Shown here: piece by piece, positions 50,697 through 59,536 of the stretch
How the letters are laid out: each line of letters begins with the position of its first letter
Numbering within the stretch: the stretch's first letter is position 1
Position numbers and translations under genes: made by a program
Notes under the pieces: generated by a model
Told to the model about the DNA's origin: nothing
Databases searched by the model: none
Seen by the model: the letters and a program-made list of their open reading frames with translations, nothing else
NCBI GenBank assembly: GCA_963823535.1
Contig: CAWGLZ010000004.1
Span: 372,001 to 436,000, forward strand
DNA length: 64,000 nt
Source: RPQJ01 sp963823535
GTDB lineage: Bacteria; Pseudomonadota; Gammaproteobacteria; Steroidobacterales; Steroidobacteraceae
Direction of reading: 5' to 3'

Positions 50697-52829
50697 TCAG
50701 TACACGTCGCCCACCGTGTTGTGCACGTTGAACTTGCCGGTCGGCGTGACGATCCGCGCGTCGTCGATCACCGCCTTGAGCGTCAACGACTTGTCGTCGA
50801 TCACCACGATCGCCGAGCGCTGGTCCTTGCCGTTCCACACCGAGAACCAGACCTCGTCGCCTGCGGCGTTGTACTCGGGCTGCACGACGCGCTTCGGGCC
50901 TTCGCCGAGGTTTGCCCACTCGGCGATCGGCAGCACCTTGTAGCCGGCTTCGAGCTTGTCGATGTCGAAAACCGCGACACTCTGGCTGATGGCCGGGTCG
51001 GGATTGAGCGTCGTGTCCACGTAGAGGTGCTTCGACTTCGGGTGTGTCTTGACGAAAAGGGAGCCGCCGCCCTGGCCCTTCAGGATGCGCACGACCTTCC
51101 AGGCGCTGTCCTTGTGCTTTTCGGGGTCCGTGCCGATCAGCGTCACCTTCTCGTTCCCGAGCGCGCTCGTTGCCCAGACCGGCCCGTACGTCGGGTCCAC
51201 GAAGTTGGCGCCGCGACCCGGGTGCGGGATCTTGTCCACGTCCACCAGCGCCGCCAGCTTCTGCTCCTTGGAGTCCACTACGGCGACCTTGTTGGACTGG
51301 TTCGCGGCGGTCAGGAAATAGCGCTTGGTGACGTCCCAGCCGCCGTCGTGCAGGAAGCGCGCGGCGCCGATCGTCGTCGTCCTGAGGTTGTCGATGTCCT
51401 CGTAGTTCACGAGCAGGATCTGGCCCGTTTCCTTGACGTTGACGATGAACTCGGGATGCTGGTGCGAGGCGACGATCGCGGCCACGCGCGGCTCCGGGTG
51501 GAACTCCTGCGTGTCGACGGTCATGCCGCGGGTCGAGACGACCTTGAGCGGTTCGAGCGTGGCACCGTTCATGATGGTGTACTGCGGCGGCCAGTAGGAG
51601 CCGGCGATCGCGTACCTGTCCTCGTAGCCCTTGTATTTCGAGGTCTCGACCGAACGTGCCTCGAGACCGACCTTGATCTCGGCGACGCGATCCGGGGTGG
51701 CCATGTACAGGTCGATCAGGTCGATCCTCGCATCGCGACCGATCGTGTACACGTAGCGGCCCGAGTGCGACAGGCGCGAGATGTGCACGGCATAGCCGGT
51801 CTTGATGACGTTGATGATCTTCTTGGTGTCGCCGTCGATCAGTGCCACCTCGCCCGAATCGCGCAGCGTCACGGCGAAGATGTTGTCGATGTTGTAGTCG
51901 TTCTGCTGTGTCTTCGGTCGCTGTTCGACCGGGACCAGGACCTTCCAGGTGGCCTTGATCTCCGGCATGCCGTACTCGGGTGGCTGTGGCGGCTCGTGCT
52001 GGACGAAGCGAGCCATCAGGTCCACTTCCTCCTGCGACAGTTCACCCGATTTGCCCCAGCTCGGCATGCCGGCCGGGGAGCCCTGGTTGATGAAGACCTT
52101 GAGGTACTCGGTGCCCTTCTTCTGGGTGATGTCCGGCGTGAGCGGCTTGCCGGTTGCGCCCTTGCGCAGCACGCCGTGGCAACCCGCGCAGCGCTGGAAG
52201 TAAATCTCCTGAGCGTGCTTGAATTCGGGCTCCGTCATGTCCGGCGCGCCGGGCGTGACCAGGATCTTTACACCGGCCGCGCCGGCCGGGGAGGGCGCAC
52301 CCTGGTACTTGAGTTCGGCCGTGGTGGTCGGGTGCTGGGTGGGCGAGGAGGCCGTCTTGGTCTCCTTCGCCGCCTGCGCACGGACGGCCGCCACCTGCGA
52401 CACGTTCACGGCGCCGCCGGCGTTGCCCCACGCATTCATCGCATAGGTCAGCGCGTCGGCGATCTCCTGGTCCGACAACTGGGTCATGGCCGGCATGATC
52501 GAGTTGTACTTGACGCCGTTCACCACGACTTCGCCCTCGAGGCCGCGCACGACCACGCCGATGGCGCGGTCCTTGCCGCCCAACAGGTAGTCGGATCCGG
52601 CGAGCGGCGGGAACGCGCCCGGCAGGCCCTTGCCGTCGGCCTGGTGGCAGGCCAGGCACACCGCCTGATAGACGGGTTCACCGGCCTTCACCTGTGCCGC
52701 GATGTCTGCGGCGCCGGCGACCTCCGCCTTGTGAACCTGTTGTGCCCAGGCGCTGGTGGCCAGGGCCAAGGATCCCGCCATGGTCAGCGCAAGCGCGGCG
52801 TGGACGGGCAATGGCAGCTTCGACGTCAT
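50697..52829 (-). CDS. nirS: Cytochrome cd1 nitrite reductase with extra N-terminal cytochrome c domain
   Basis: A 710-residue periplasmic enzyme that reduces nitrite to NO. The ATG at 52829 begins a Sec signal ending SAWAQ. A first cytochrome c domain carries C58-LA-C61-H62 with a Met ligand candidate in IMPAMTQLSD; a second, the normal NirS heme c domain, carries C214-AG-C217-H218. The eight-bladed d1 propeller follows (about 300-710) with heme d1 ligands and active-site His residues in VHISRLSHSGRYVYTIGRDA, SHQHPEFIVNVKETGQILLV and RFLHDGGWDV. Ordinary NirS is about 560-600 residues; the added domain looks like a fused NirC-type electron donor. No heme d1 synthesis genes are nearby. A perfect Dnr-type box lies 91 bases upstream. 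Confidence 0.93.
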   Translation of the reverse strand: MTSKLPLPVHAALALTMAGSLALATSAWAQQVHKAEVAGAADIAAQVKAGEPVYQAVCLACHQADGKGLPGAFPPLAGSDYLLGGKDRAIGVVVRGLEGEVVVNGVKYNSIMPAMTQLSDQEIADALTYAMNAWGNAGGAVNVSQVAAVRAQAAKETKTASSPTQHPTTTAELKYQGAPSPAGAAGVKILVTPGAPDMTEPEFKHAQEIYFQRCAGCHGVLRKGATGKPLTPDITQKKGTEYLKVFINQGSPAGMPSWGKSGELSQEEVDLMARFVQHEPPQPPEYGMPEIKATWKVLVPVEQRPKTQQNDYNIDNIFAVTLRDSGEVALIDGDTKKIINVIKTGYAVHISRLSHSGRYVYTIGRDARIDLIDLYMATPDRVAEIKVGLEARSVETSKYKGYEDRYAIAGSYWPPQYTIMNGATLEPLKVVSTRGMTVDTQEFHPEPRVAAIVASHQHPEFIVNVKETGQILLVNYEDIDNLRTTTIGAARFLHDGGWDVTKRYFLTAANQSNKVAVVDSKEQKLAALVDVDKIPHPGRGANFVDPTYGPVWATSALGNEKVTLIGTDPEKHKDSAWKVVRILKGQGGGSLFVKTHPKSKHLYVDTTLNPDPAISQSVAVFDIDKLEAGYKVLPIAEWANLGEGPKRVVQPEYNAAGDEVWFSVWNGKDQRSAIVVIDDKSLTLKAVIDDARIVTPTGKFNVHNTVGDVY

Positions 52830-52919
52830 GGATTGCTCCCGAGGTTGGAACAGTCCGGCGACGTTGATTGGGGCCGCCGGTTCTGTCGCGAACACTAGGC
52901 GCCGGGAGCCCCACGCGCC

Positions 52920-52933
52920 TTGACCTCGGTCAA
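52920..52933. promoter_or_regulatory. FNR/Dnr-type box upstream of nirS
   Basis: TTGACCTCGGTCAA is a perfect palindrome of the TTGAY-N4-RTCAA type. Its centre is about 97 bases from the nirS ATG, so class II activation (box at -41.5) would give a 56-base leader. It is identical to the norZ box. It lies between the regulator gene end and nirS. Confidence 0.75.
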
Positions 52934-52955
52934 TTCAGTCGGCGGATCGCGCAGC

Positions 52956-53660
52956 TCAGGGCACGGCGTCGAGCATTGCCAGAAGTATTTTCCGATCAGG
53001 GACTTGCAGGACACGTCCATGGACGACGATCGCACCTGCATCGGCGAGGTGGCGCAGGATGCGGGACAGCGTCTCGGGCTTCATGGACAGGCGCGAGGCG
53101 AGTTCCTGGCGCGACTCCTGCAGCGTCACCTCCAGCGGTCCCTGGGCATCGACGGGCAGGCGGCTTTCGATCAGGCGCACGAGCCGGTGCGTTGCGCTCT
53201 CGAGGGTGAGGTATTCGATCTCGCGGATGCGCATGTGCAGGCGCTGGCTCAGGTTGCCGAGCATGCGCAGGCACGTCTCCGGGCTCTCGCGCAGGATCGC
53301 CAGGTACTCGCGGCTGGGGAAACGCGCCACGGTGGACTGCACCGCTGCCAGGGCCGACAGCGGATACCCCGGGGCTGCCATGAACATGACCGCCTCGGCG
53401 AAGCTCATGCCGGGCCCGATGATGTCGACGATCTTCTCTTCCCCGGTCTTCGAGTAGAGCACCAGGTTCACCTGGCCATCGAGCACGACGAAGAAATGGC
53501 TCGCTGGCTGGCCGCGGTCGAAGAGCAGGTGACCGGCTTCGTACTCGTCGACGTGGGTCACCTTCAGCAGGCGCTGCATCTGTGGCGGCGCGAGCCCGGC
53601 GAACAGGTGGTGCCCGCGCAGCCCGTTGAGCAGGGTGACCGATGAGGCAGGCCTTTCCAT
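52956..53660 (-). CDS. Crp/Fnr-family regulator, Dnr-like
   Basis: A 234-residue regulator. A cyclic-nucleotide-type beta-barrel sensor (about 15-120; LLFDRGQPASHFFVVLDGQV, EEKIVDIIGPGMSFAEAVMF) is joined by a long dimer helix (SQRLHMRIREIEYLTLESAT) to a winged helix (SRQELASRLSMKPETLSRIL, recognition helix with E-x-x-SR). The Cys cluster of oxygen-sensing FNR is absent, which is the usual difference between Dnr/NnrR-type NO regulators and FNR. The E-SR recognition helix fits TTGA half-sites, and three such palindromes lie upstream of nirS, norZ and hemN. It is directly upstream of nirS on the same strand, 127 bases away. The ligand, heme or NO, is inferred. Confidence 0.85.
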   Translation of the reverse strand: MERPASSVTLLNGLRGHHLFAGLAPPQMQRLLKVTHVDEYEAGHLLFDRGQPASHFFVVLDGQVNLVLYSKTGEEKIVDIIGPGMSFAEAVMFMAAPGYPLSALAAVQSTVARFPSREYLAILRESPETCLRMLGNLSQRLHMRIREIEYLTLESATHRLVRLIESRLPVDAQGPLEVTLQESRQELASRLSMKPETLSRILRHLADAGAIVVHGRVLQVPDRKILLAMLDAVP

Positions 53661-53732
53661 TGGCGAACCGTAGCACAGGGCGTGGCGCTTCTTTCCGTCG
53701 CCGGCGGACGCCGGTCGGAACGCCCGCGGCGA

Positions 53733-54128
53733 CTACGGGCCCGCGAAGACGCCCAGCGGGTGATGCGCGCGGGCAACGCTGAGGAGGAATGCGACCACGA
53801 TCAGCGCGGCGACGAGTGCGGTAATACGGATCGCGCGCGTGCGGCCCCGCTTGAGCGCGAGGCTACCGAGCACGACATAGATGACCAGCAGCAGGACCTT
53901 GACGGTGAGCCAGTCGACCGCGAACGGGTACTGGTGGATGATCGTGGTCAGCATCAGGGCGGTCGTGAGCAGCACGGTGTCGACGACGTGCGGCAGGTGG
54001 CGCAGCACCACGTTCCGCTGCCAGGGTGAGTTCGCCAGCATCAGCGCGCCACGCAGCACGAAGAGCGTGATCGTCAGGACTGCGCAGCCGATGTGCAGGT
54101 TGCGCAGGGCGAGATAGTACCCGGTCAT
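53733..54128 (-). CDS. SirB2-family membrane protein
   Basis: A 131-residue protein with four membrane helices (YLALRNLHIGCAVLTITLFV at the start, LPHVVDTVLLTTALMLTTII, LTVKVLLLVIYVVLGSLALK and a last helix near VAALIVVAFLLSVAR). LRNLHIG and the central H-x-x-D-T motif (HVVDT) are typical of SirB2. Its ATG overlaps the stop of the NnrS gene (ATGA, 54125-54128), so the two are translationally coupled. SirB2 was named from a Salmonella invasion locus; a heme or cation transport role is suspected but not established. Its place beside nnrS and the NO genes suggests a role in nitrosative stress. Confidence 0.8.
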   Translation of the reverse strand: MTGYYLALRNLHIGCAVLTITLFVLRGALMLANSPWQRNVVLRHLPHVVDTVLLTTALMLTTIIHQYPFAVDWLTVKVLLLVIYVVLGSLALKRGRTRAIRITALVAALIVVAFLLSVARAHHPLGVFAGP

Positions 54129-55363
54129 CCCGGACGCCCGTCGGCGCGGGGTGCGAGGTAGATACCCGCGTTGCGCATCGCCCAGGCGCCGGTGCCCGCC
54201 AGCCACGCCGCGAGGCTGCCGAGCAGCAGCCAACGAACCGCACCGGGTGCCACGACGAGCTCGCTCAGGACGCGCCCGATCGCCGCCGCCTGCACCGCCG
54301 CAAAACAGGCGAGGGCGGCGCGGTCCATCACCAGCGGCCGCCCGGAATGTCCCTCGGTCACGCGAGTCACCATGGCGATCAGGAGGCTGCCGAAGTATCC
54401 CATGCCGAGCGCGTGGATCGGCGCCCGGCCCAGTGCCCAGTCTCCGCCCGCGACGTAGCTGGCGTCGCGCACGGTCTGCAGCAGCATGGCGACCGGCAGC
54501 CAGGCGTAGCCCGCGTACAGCGTCCACAGCAGCGGCGCTCCGCGGGCCAGGCGCGACGTCCACCGCAAGGCACAGAGCGTCGTCAGCGCGAGGAGTCCTG
54601 CGTCGACCAGCAGCAGCGCGTCGAGCGCCCCTGCGGTGCCGAGCAGCAGCCGGGCCCACGCGAGCCCCACCACCGCGCCCAGAATCCACGTCGGTCGCCA
54701 CGGCGCGTACCCCGGCACGACGCCCTGCGAGAAGAACGGGATCATGCGGTGGCAGACGGCGAAGAACACCGGCAGCAGGAAGCCCCAGAGGGCCGCACGC
54801 ACGGCGAAGTGCAGGGCGAAGTCACTGGCCGTCCAGAGGCCATAGCCGAAGCCGAGCGCACAGGCGATGCCGACGGCGAACGCGGCACTGGTCACGACGG
54901 CGTGCGAAACGATCTTCTCCGCCTCGAGCATCACCCGCAGCAGGGCGAGGAGCGCGACACCGAGGGCGCCGCCCGCGAGGATCGCGGCGGCGGCCTGCAG
55001 GGCCAGCTCCGCATGCACGCCGGCCAGCCAGCACGCCGTCGCGGCGGTGGACAGCAGCGGGGCGGCAACGTACAGGCCCCGTGGAACCAGCGGCCCGTTC
55101 ATCCAGCGCGGGTAGGTCGTGAACAGGAATCCCATGAAGAACGTCGGGAAGACGGTGAACAGCATCAGAAACGAGTGCGCCCAGATCGGTGCAATCGCGA
55201 GGTCGAGCACGAAAGCGGGGGCCCCGGCATAGCGCGCGAGCAGGTGCAGGCCCCACCATGCGCTGGCGGCCAGCAGGTTGAGCAGTCCGCAGAGGAAGGC
55301 GAGGCGGTGCGGGGCCGCCGTGACGATGGTCCAGCGGGACCGGGTGCCAGAAATCCGGTTCAT
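54125..55363 (-). CDS. nnrS: NnrS family heme-copper membrane protein
   Basis: A 412-residue polytopic protein with about 12 membrane helices, a family that relieves NO stress and binds heme and copper. Landmarks are PHRLAFLCGLLNLLAASAWW near the start, IWAHSFLMLFTVFPTFFMGF and FTTYPRWMNGPLVPR in the first half, GFLLPVFFAVCHRMIPFFSQ in the middle, and PIHALGMGYFGSLLIAMVTR with VTEGHSGRPL near the C-terminus. The conserved His and Arg in WAHSFLM, CHRMIPFF and HALGMG are likely heme ligands. The ATG at 55363 was preferred to a GTG at 55378; neither has a strong ribosome site. A hairpin separates it from norZ upstream. Confidence 0.88.
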   Translation of the reverse strand: MNRISGTRSRWTIVTAAPHRLAFLCGLLNLLAASAWWGLHLLARYAGAPAFVLDLAIAPIWAHSFLMLFTVFPTFFMGFLFTTYPRWMNGPLVPRGLYVAAPLLSTAATACWLAGVHAELALQAAAAILAGGALGVALLALLRVMLEAEKIVSHAVVTSAAFAVGIACALGFGYGLWTASDFALHFAVRAALWGFLLPVFFAVCHRMIPFFSQGVVPGYAPWRPTWILGAVVGLAWARLLLGTAGALDALLLVDAGLLALTTLCALRWTSRLARGAPLLWTLYAGYAWLPVAMLLQTVRDASYVAGGDWALGRAPIHALGMGYFGSLLIAMVTRVTEGHSGRPLVMDRAALACFAAVQAAAIGRVLSELVVAPGAVRWLLLGSLAAWLAGTGAWAMRNAGIYLAPRADGRPG

Positions 55364-55428
55364 CGCGTCAGCCTGCACGTTCGGGAAGCATGCCGTGGAC
55401 TCGCGGGATTGTGTCGTACCGAAAGACA

Positions 55429-55450
55429 GCGGGCGCCCGAAGGCGCCCGC
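55429..55450 (-). terminator. Hairpin between norZ and nnrS
   Basis: A perfect nine-pair stem (GCGGGCGCC with GGCGCCCGC) closes a four-base loop 21 bases past the norZ stop. Read on the minus strand it is followed by TGTCTTTCGG, a short T-run, so it may reduce read-through from norZ into nnrS. Confidence 0.5.
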
Positions 55451-55470
55451 CGATCCTCATGCGAGGCGGA

Positions 55471-57756
55471 TCATCGACCCGACACGGTCTCGGCCACCGG
55501 TGCCGCGGGGACTGCCACCGACCGGGGGCGGCCGATGTACAGCCGGGCCACGAACAGCGCCAGCATGCCGGCGCCGATCGAGAAGACCACGTCCCCGGGC
55601 ATCCGCATCCAGACCAGGGTCTGCATCAGCGGCTGCTGCAGGAACTCGGCCGAGCGTGCGTACCAGAAGCCGTGCGTCACCGCGGCGTGCACCTGCATCA
55701 GGCCCTGGGGCAGCAGGGACAGCAGCGCCATGAGCGCCAGGCCGGTGTTGAGCGTCCAGAACGAGCCCTTGAGCAGCTTCTCGTCCCACACCGCCGTGCG
55801 GCCGAGCCCGCGCAGGCAGAACAGCATGAGGCCGATGCCGAGCATGCCGTACACGCCGAACAGTGCCGTGTGACCATGCAGCGGCGTCGTGTTGAGGCCC
55901 TGCATGTAGTACAGCGCGAGCGGCGGATTGATCAGGAAACCGAACAGGCCCGCGCCCACGAGGTTCCAGAACGCCACCGAGATGAAGAACAGGATGGGCC
56001 ACTTGTAGGTGGCGACCCACGGCTTCGCCTGGCTGTGCTTGTAGTTCTCGTAGGCCTCGAACCCGATCAGCACCAGCGGCACGACCTCGAGCGCCGAGAA
56101 CGAAGCGCCGAGCGCCAGCACGCCGGTCGGCGTGCCCGTCCAGTAGAGGTGGTGGAAGGTGCCGAGCACGCCACCCGTCAGGAACACCACAGTGGCGAAC
56201 AGCACGGCGGCGGTCGCCGAACTGCCACGCACGAGACCCAGCTTGGTGAACAGGAAGGCGATGACCGCCGTGGCGAAGACCTCGAAGAAACCCTCGACCC
56301 ACAGGTGTACCACCCACCAGCGCCAGTACTCGACCATCGACAGGTGCGTTTCGTGGCCCCACATCAGGCCCGCGCCGTAGAAGAGTCCGATCGCGATCGT
56401 GGAGAGGAAGAGCAGCATGGTGATCGACCGGCTGTCGTCACGACGCTTGAGGGCCGGCCACAGCGCGCGGCCCATCAGCCCCAGCCACAGCATCAGGCCG
56501 ACGAACAGGAACGCCTGCCAGAAGCGCCCCATGTCGACGTACTCCCAGCCCTGGTGGCCGAACCAGAAATTGGTTTCGAGTCCCATCTTCTGCATGACGG
56601 CGAACCACTGCCCGCCAAGCCCGCCCACCACGATGATGAGCAGGCAGGTGAACAGGAAGTTGACACCCAGGCGCTGGAACTTCGGCTCGTGGCCCGAGAT
56701 TGCGGGCGCGATGTACAGGCCGGTGGCGAGCCACGCGGTCGCGATCCACAGCACGGCGAGCTGCAGGTGCCAGCTGCGGGTCACGGCGTACGGCAGATAT
56801 TCGGCGAGCGGGAAGCCGTAGAACGCCTGGCCCTCGACCGCGTAGTGCGCGGTGATGCCGCCCAGGATGATCTGGACCACGATCAGCGCGGTCACGACCC
56901 AGAAGTACTTGGCGGTCGCCTTCATCGAGGGCGTCGGCGTCAGGCTCTTGAGCGGGTCGCTGTCGGGCACCGCCGGCGGTGGTTCCTTGCCGTGGGTGGT
57001 TGCGTAGTACCACGCGAGCGCGCCGATTCCGCCGAGCAGGAACAGGATGCTGACGAAGGTCCAGAGGAACGTCGCCGTCGTCGGCACGTTGCCGACCAGG
57101 GGCTCCGACGGCCAGTTGCTGGTATAGGTGATGTCCTCGCCGGGTCGGTTCGTGACCGTGGACCACGATGACCAGAAGAAGAATGCGTTCATGGCCGCTC
57201 GCCGCTCGACGTCCGGGATCGGGTTCTCCTGGATCGCGTATTGCGAGCGCAGCTGCTGCAGTTCCGGATCGTCGCCGAACAGCTTGAAGTAGTGCTCGGC
57301 GACGGCGGCGATGGCCTGTGCACGGTCGTCCGACACGGTGACGACGCCCGTGGTGGAGTCGTAGGTGTTGGCGCGCACTTCGGACTGCAGGCGCGACTGC
57401 AGGCTGGCCTGCTGCGGCGGGTCGAGTTCGTCGTAGCTGCGGCCTGTTTCACGCACGGCCCACAGATCGAGCAACGCGACCGACTCGCGGTGCAGCCAGT
57501 CCGCCGACCAGTCCGGTGCGACGTAGCCGCCGTGGCCCCAGATCGAGCCGAGCTGCTGCCCGCCGATGGTCTGCCAGACCTTGCGTCCGGTCTGGATGTC
57601 GGCCTCGGTGAACACCGTCGTGCCGGTGGCGGTGCGCACCTCGGTCGGGATGGGCGGCATCGTCAGGTAGATCTGCCGGCCCATGAACAGCAGGATCCCG
57701 AAGGACACCAGCAGGATGGCCCCCAGCACCTTCCACAGTTTTCTCGTGTCGGTCAC
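55471..57756 (-). CDS. norZ: Quinol-dependent nitric oxide reductase (single-subunit qNOR)
   Basis: A 761-residue inner-membrane enzyme that reduces two NO to N2O with quinol electrons. The GTG at 57756 has GGAG upstream. The N-terminal part (about 1-220), a helix plus a periplasmic cytochrome-c-like domain without a CxxCH heme site, identifies the quinol type (NorZ) over NorBC; there is no NorC gene. The heme-copper-oxidase core follows: heme ligand in VTRSWHLQLAVLW, the FeB pair in GTFHHLYWTG, HLWVEGFFEVFATAVIAFLF, and the heme b3/b ligands in PLHGHTALFGVYGMLGIG. The channel Glu residues near VEGFFE are present. It is NO-inducible in relatives, and a perfect Dnr-type box lies 75 bases upstream. 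Confidence 0.94.
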   Translation of the reverse strand: MTDTRKLWKVLGAILLVSFGILLFMGRQIYLTMPPIPTEVRTATGTTVFTEADIQTGRKVWQTIGGQQLGSIWGHGGYVAPDWSADWLHRESVALLDLWAVRETGRSYDELDPPQQASLQSRLQSEVRANTYDSTTGVVTVSDDRAQAIAAVAEHYFKLFGDDPELQQLRSQYAIQENPIPDVERRAAMNAFFFWSSWSTVTNRPGEDITYTSNWPSEPLVGNVPTTATFLWTFVSILFLLGGIGALAWYYATTHGKEPPPAVPDSDPLKSLTPTPSMKATAKYFWVVTALIVVQIILGGITAHYAVEGQAFYGFPLAEYLPYAVTRSWHLQLAVLWIATAWLATGLYIAPAISGHEPKFQRLGVNFLFTCLLIIVVGGLGGQWFAVMQKMGLETNFWFGHQGWEYVDMGRFWQAFLFVGLMLWLGLMGRALWPALKRRDDSRSITMLLFLSTIAIGLFYGAGLMWGHETHLSMVEYWRWWVVHLWVEGFFEVFATAVIAFLFTKLGLVRGSSATAAVLFATVVFLTGGVLGTFHHLYWTGTPTGVLALGASFSALEVVPLVLIGFEAYENYKHSQAKPWVATYKWPILFFISVAFWNLVGAGLFGFLINPPLALYYMQGLNTTPLHGHTALFGVYGMLGIGLMLFCLRGLGRTAVWDEKLLKGSFWTLNTGLALMALLSLLPQGLMQVHAAVTHGFWYARSAEFLQQPLMQTLVWMRMPGDVVFSIGAGMLALFVARLYIGRPRSVAVPAAPVAETVSGR

Positions 57757-57830
57757 TTGAGTCTCTCCAGTACGAACCGCGGACGGGCCGCGACATGGCG
57801 ACATGGTGAGACTGGAGCCAGGGGATCGCC

Positions 57831-57844
57831 TTGACCTCGGTCAA
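57831..57844. promoter_or_regulatory. FNR/Dnr-type box upstream of norZ
   Basis: TTGACCTCGGTCAA, identical to the nirS box. Its centre is about 81 bases from the norZ GTG, giving an expected 40-base leader for class II activation. It lies between the hemN stop and norZ, so norZ has its own promoter. Confidence 0.75.
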
Positions 57845-57889
57845 GGCGTACGGCCGGCGGATCTCCCGGCCGGGGCGGCCTGTCGAGCG

Positions 57890-59287
57890 CTAGATCGCCT
57901 TGCTGAAGCGCTGCTGCGCGGCCTGTGCCGAGGCGAGGTAGGCGTCGAAAGCCATGCCGAGGTGCCTGAGCAGCAGGCGGCCGGCCGGCAGGACGCGCAG
58001 GCCGGGCGCGGCGAATTCCGCGAGCCCGTCGGCCACCATCGGCTCGAGCGCCAGCAGCTCGCTGGCGAAATAGCTGCGGAAATTGATCCCGAAGCGCTCG
58101 CCGGTCCGGTCGTAGTCGAGCACGCCGTAGCACATGATCTGCTGGATCACGTCGCGGCGGATGACGTCGTCGCGCGTGAGCGTGAGCCCGCGGTGCACCG
58201 CGAGTTCGCCGCGATCGAGCGCGCCGTAGTACTCCGGCAGCGTCTTCAGGTTCTGCATGTAGTTGTCGCCGACCTTGCCGATCGAGCTGACGCCGAGTCC
58301 GATCAGGTCGCAGTAGCCGCGCGTCGAGTAACCCTGGAAGTTGCGGTGCAGGGTGCCGTTCTCCTGCGCGACCACGAGTTCGTCCTGCGGCAGTGCGAAG
58401 TGGTCCATGCCGATGTAGACGTAGCCCGCCGCAATCAGTTTCTCGATCGTGAGGCCGAGCAGCGCCAGGCGCGTCTCGGGCGTCGGCAGGTCCGCGGCGT
58501 TCAGCTGGCGCTGGGCCTTGAACATCTGCGGCAGGTGCGCGTAGGCGTAGACGGCGAACCGGTCCGGCTTCGCCGACAGCACGGTGTCGATGGTCTTCGC
58601 GAAGCCCTCGAGGTTCTGCTTCGGCAATCCGTAGATGAGGTCGACGCTCACCGAGTTGAAGCCGAACTCGCGCGCCTCGCGGATCAGGCGCAGCGTGTCC
58701 GGCACCGACTGGATGCGGTTGACGGCCTGCTGCACCAGCGGGTCGAAGTCCTGGATGCCGAGGCTGCAGCGGTTGAAGCCGACGTTGGCGAGGTCGCGCA
58801 GCGTGTCCCGCGTGATCGTGCGTGGGTCGAGCTCGATGGAATACTCGCGGCCCGGGTCCTTCGAGAGCCTGAAGTGGCTGCCGAGCTTTTCGATCAGCCG
58901 GTCGATCTCCAGCGAAGTGAGGAAAGTCGGCGTGCCGCCGCCGAAGTGCAGCTGCTCCACCTCCCGGTCCTGGTCGTAGAGCTGGCCCTGCAGCTCGATC
59001 TCCCGGTGCAGGCGGTACAGGTAGGCCTCGGCCTTCTCGTGGTTGCGGGTGATGACCTTGGTGCAACCGCAGTAGAAGCACGGGCTCGAGCAGAACGGGA
59101 TGTGCACGTACAGCGAGAGCGGGCGAGGGATCGGGTCCTGGTTGCTCGCAAGCGCGGCGGCCTTGTATTCCTGCAGGCCGAACTTGTCCGTGAACTGCAC
59201 CGCCGTGGGATACGAGGTGTAGCGCGGACCTGCCCGGTCGTAGCGTCGGATGAGGTCGGCGTCAAACCGGATCTGGTGCGAATTCAT
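57890..59287 (-). CDS. hemN: Oxygen-independent coproporphyrinogen III dehydrogenase
   Basis: A 465-residue radical-SAM enzyme of heme synthesis for low-oxygen conditions. The 4Fe-4S site is CSSPCFYCGC (C-x3-C-x2-C-x-C), after LSLYVHIPF. Further hallmarks are RYTSYPTAVQF at the start, QLHFGGGTPTFL, YSIELDPRT, GFNRCSLGIQDFDPLVQQAV, VSVDLIYGLPKQ, AHLPQMFKAQR, GMDHFALP and the C-terminal QIMCYGVLDY and FRSYFASEL motifs. The three Cys binding the cluster, the extra Cys and the full length distinguish HemN from HemW. It supplies heme for NirS and other cytochromes. A perfect Dnr-type box lies 58 bases upstream. It is the first gene of the minus-strand block. Confidence 0.95.
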   Translation of the reverse strand: MNSHQIRFDADLIRRYDRAGPRYTSYPTAVQFTDKFGLQEYKAAALASNQDPIPRPLSLYVHIPFCSSPCFYCGCTKVITRNHEKAEAYLYRLHREIELQGQLYDQDREVEQLHFGGGTPTFLTSLEIDRLIEKLGSHFRLSKDPGREYSIELDPRTITRDTLRDLANVGFNRCSLGIQDFDPLVQQAVNRIQSVPDTLRLIREAREFGFNSVSVDLIYGLPKQNLEGFAKTIDTVLSAKPDRFAVYAYAHLPQMFKAQRQLNAADLPTPETRLALLGLTIEKLIAAGYVYIGMDHFALPQDELVVAQENGTLHRNFQGYSTRGYCDLIGLGVSSIGKVGDNYMQNLKTLPEYYGALDRGELAVHRGLTLTRDDVIRRDVIQQIMCYGVLDYDRTGERFGINFRSYFASELLALEPMVADGLAEFAAPGLRVLPAGRLLLRHLGMAFDAYLASAQAAQQRFSKAI

Positions 59288-59344
59288 CGTTTTCCCTGGA
59301 GGCAGGCGGCGTCGGCAGGGTGCGCCCGCGTGGGCCCCCCTGCC

Positions 59345-59358
59345 TTGACGTGCGTCAA
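59345..59358. promoter_or_regulatory. FNR/Dnr-type box upstream of hemN
   Basis: TTGACGTGCGTCAA, the same perfect arms as the other boxes with a different spacer. The centre lies 64 bases from the hemN ATG, fitting a class II promoter with a leader of about 22 bases. It is in the 249-base gap shared with the divergent flavoprotein gene at 59537. Confidence 0.72.
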
Positions 59359-59536
59359 GGATGGGAGTCCGGGCGTCCCCGGCAATGGGTACATCCCGTA
59401 AGGATAAAGGGCGTGGGCGGCAGCGGGTAGGGGGTACGGCGATGCGTCTGTCTCGCGGACCGCCACCAGAGAGCGGTCGACAGGCACGGATCCGTTAGAA
59501 TTCGGGCTCGATCCGACGAATCACCGGAGAGTTCCG

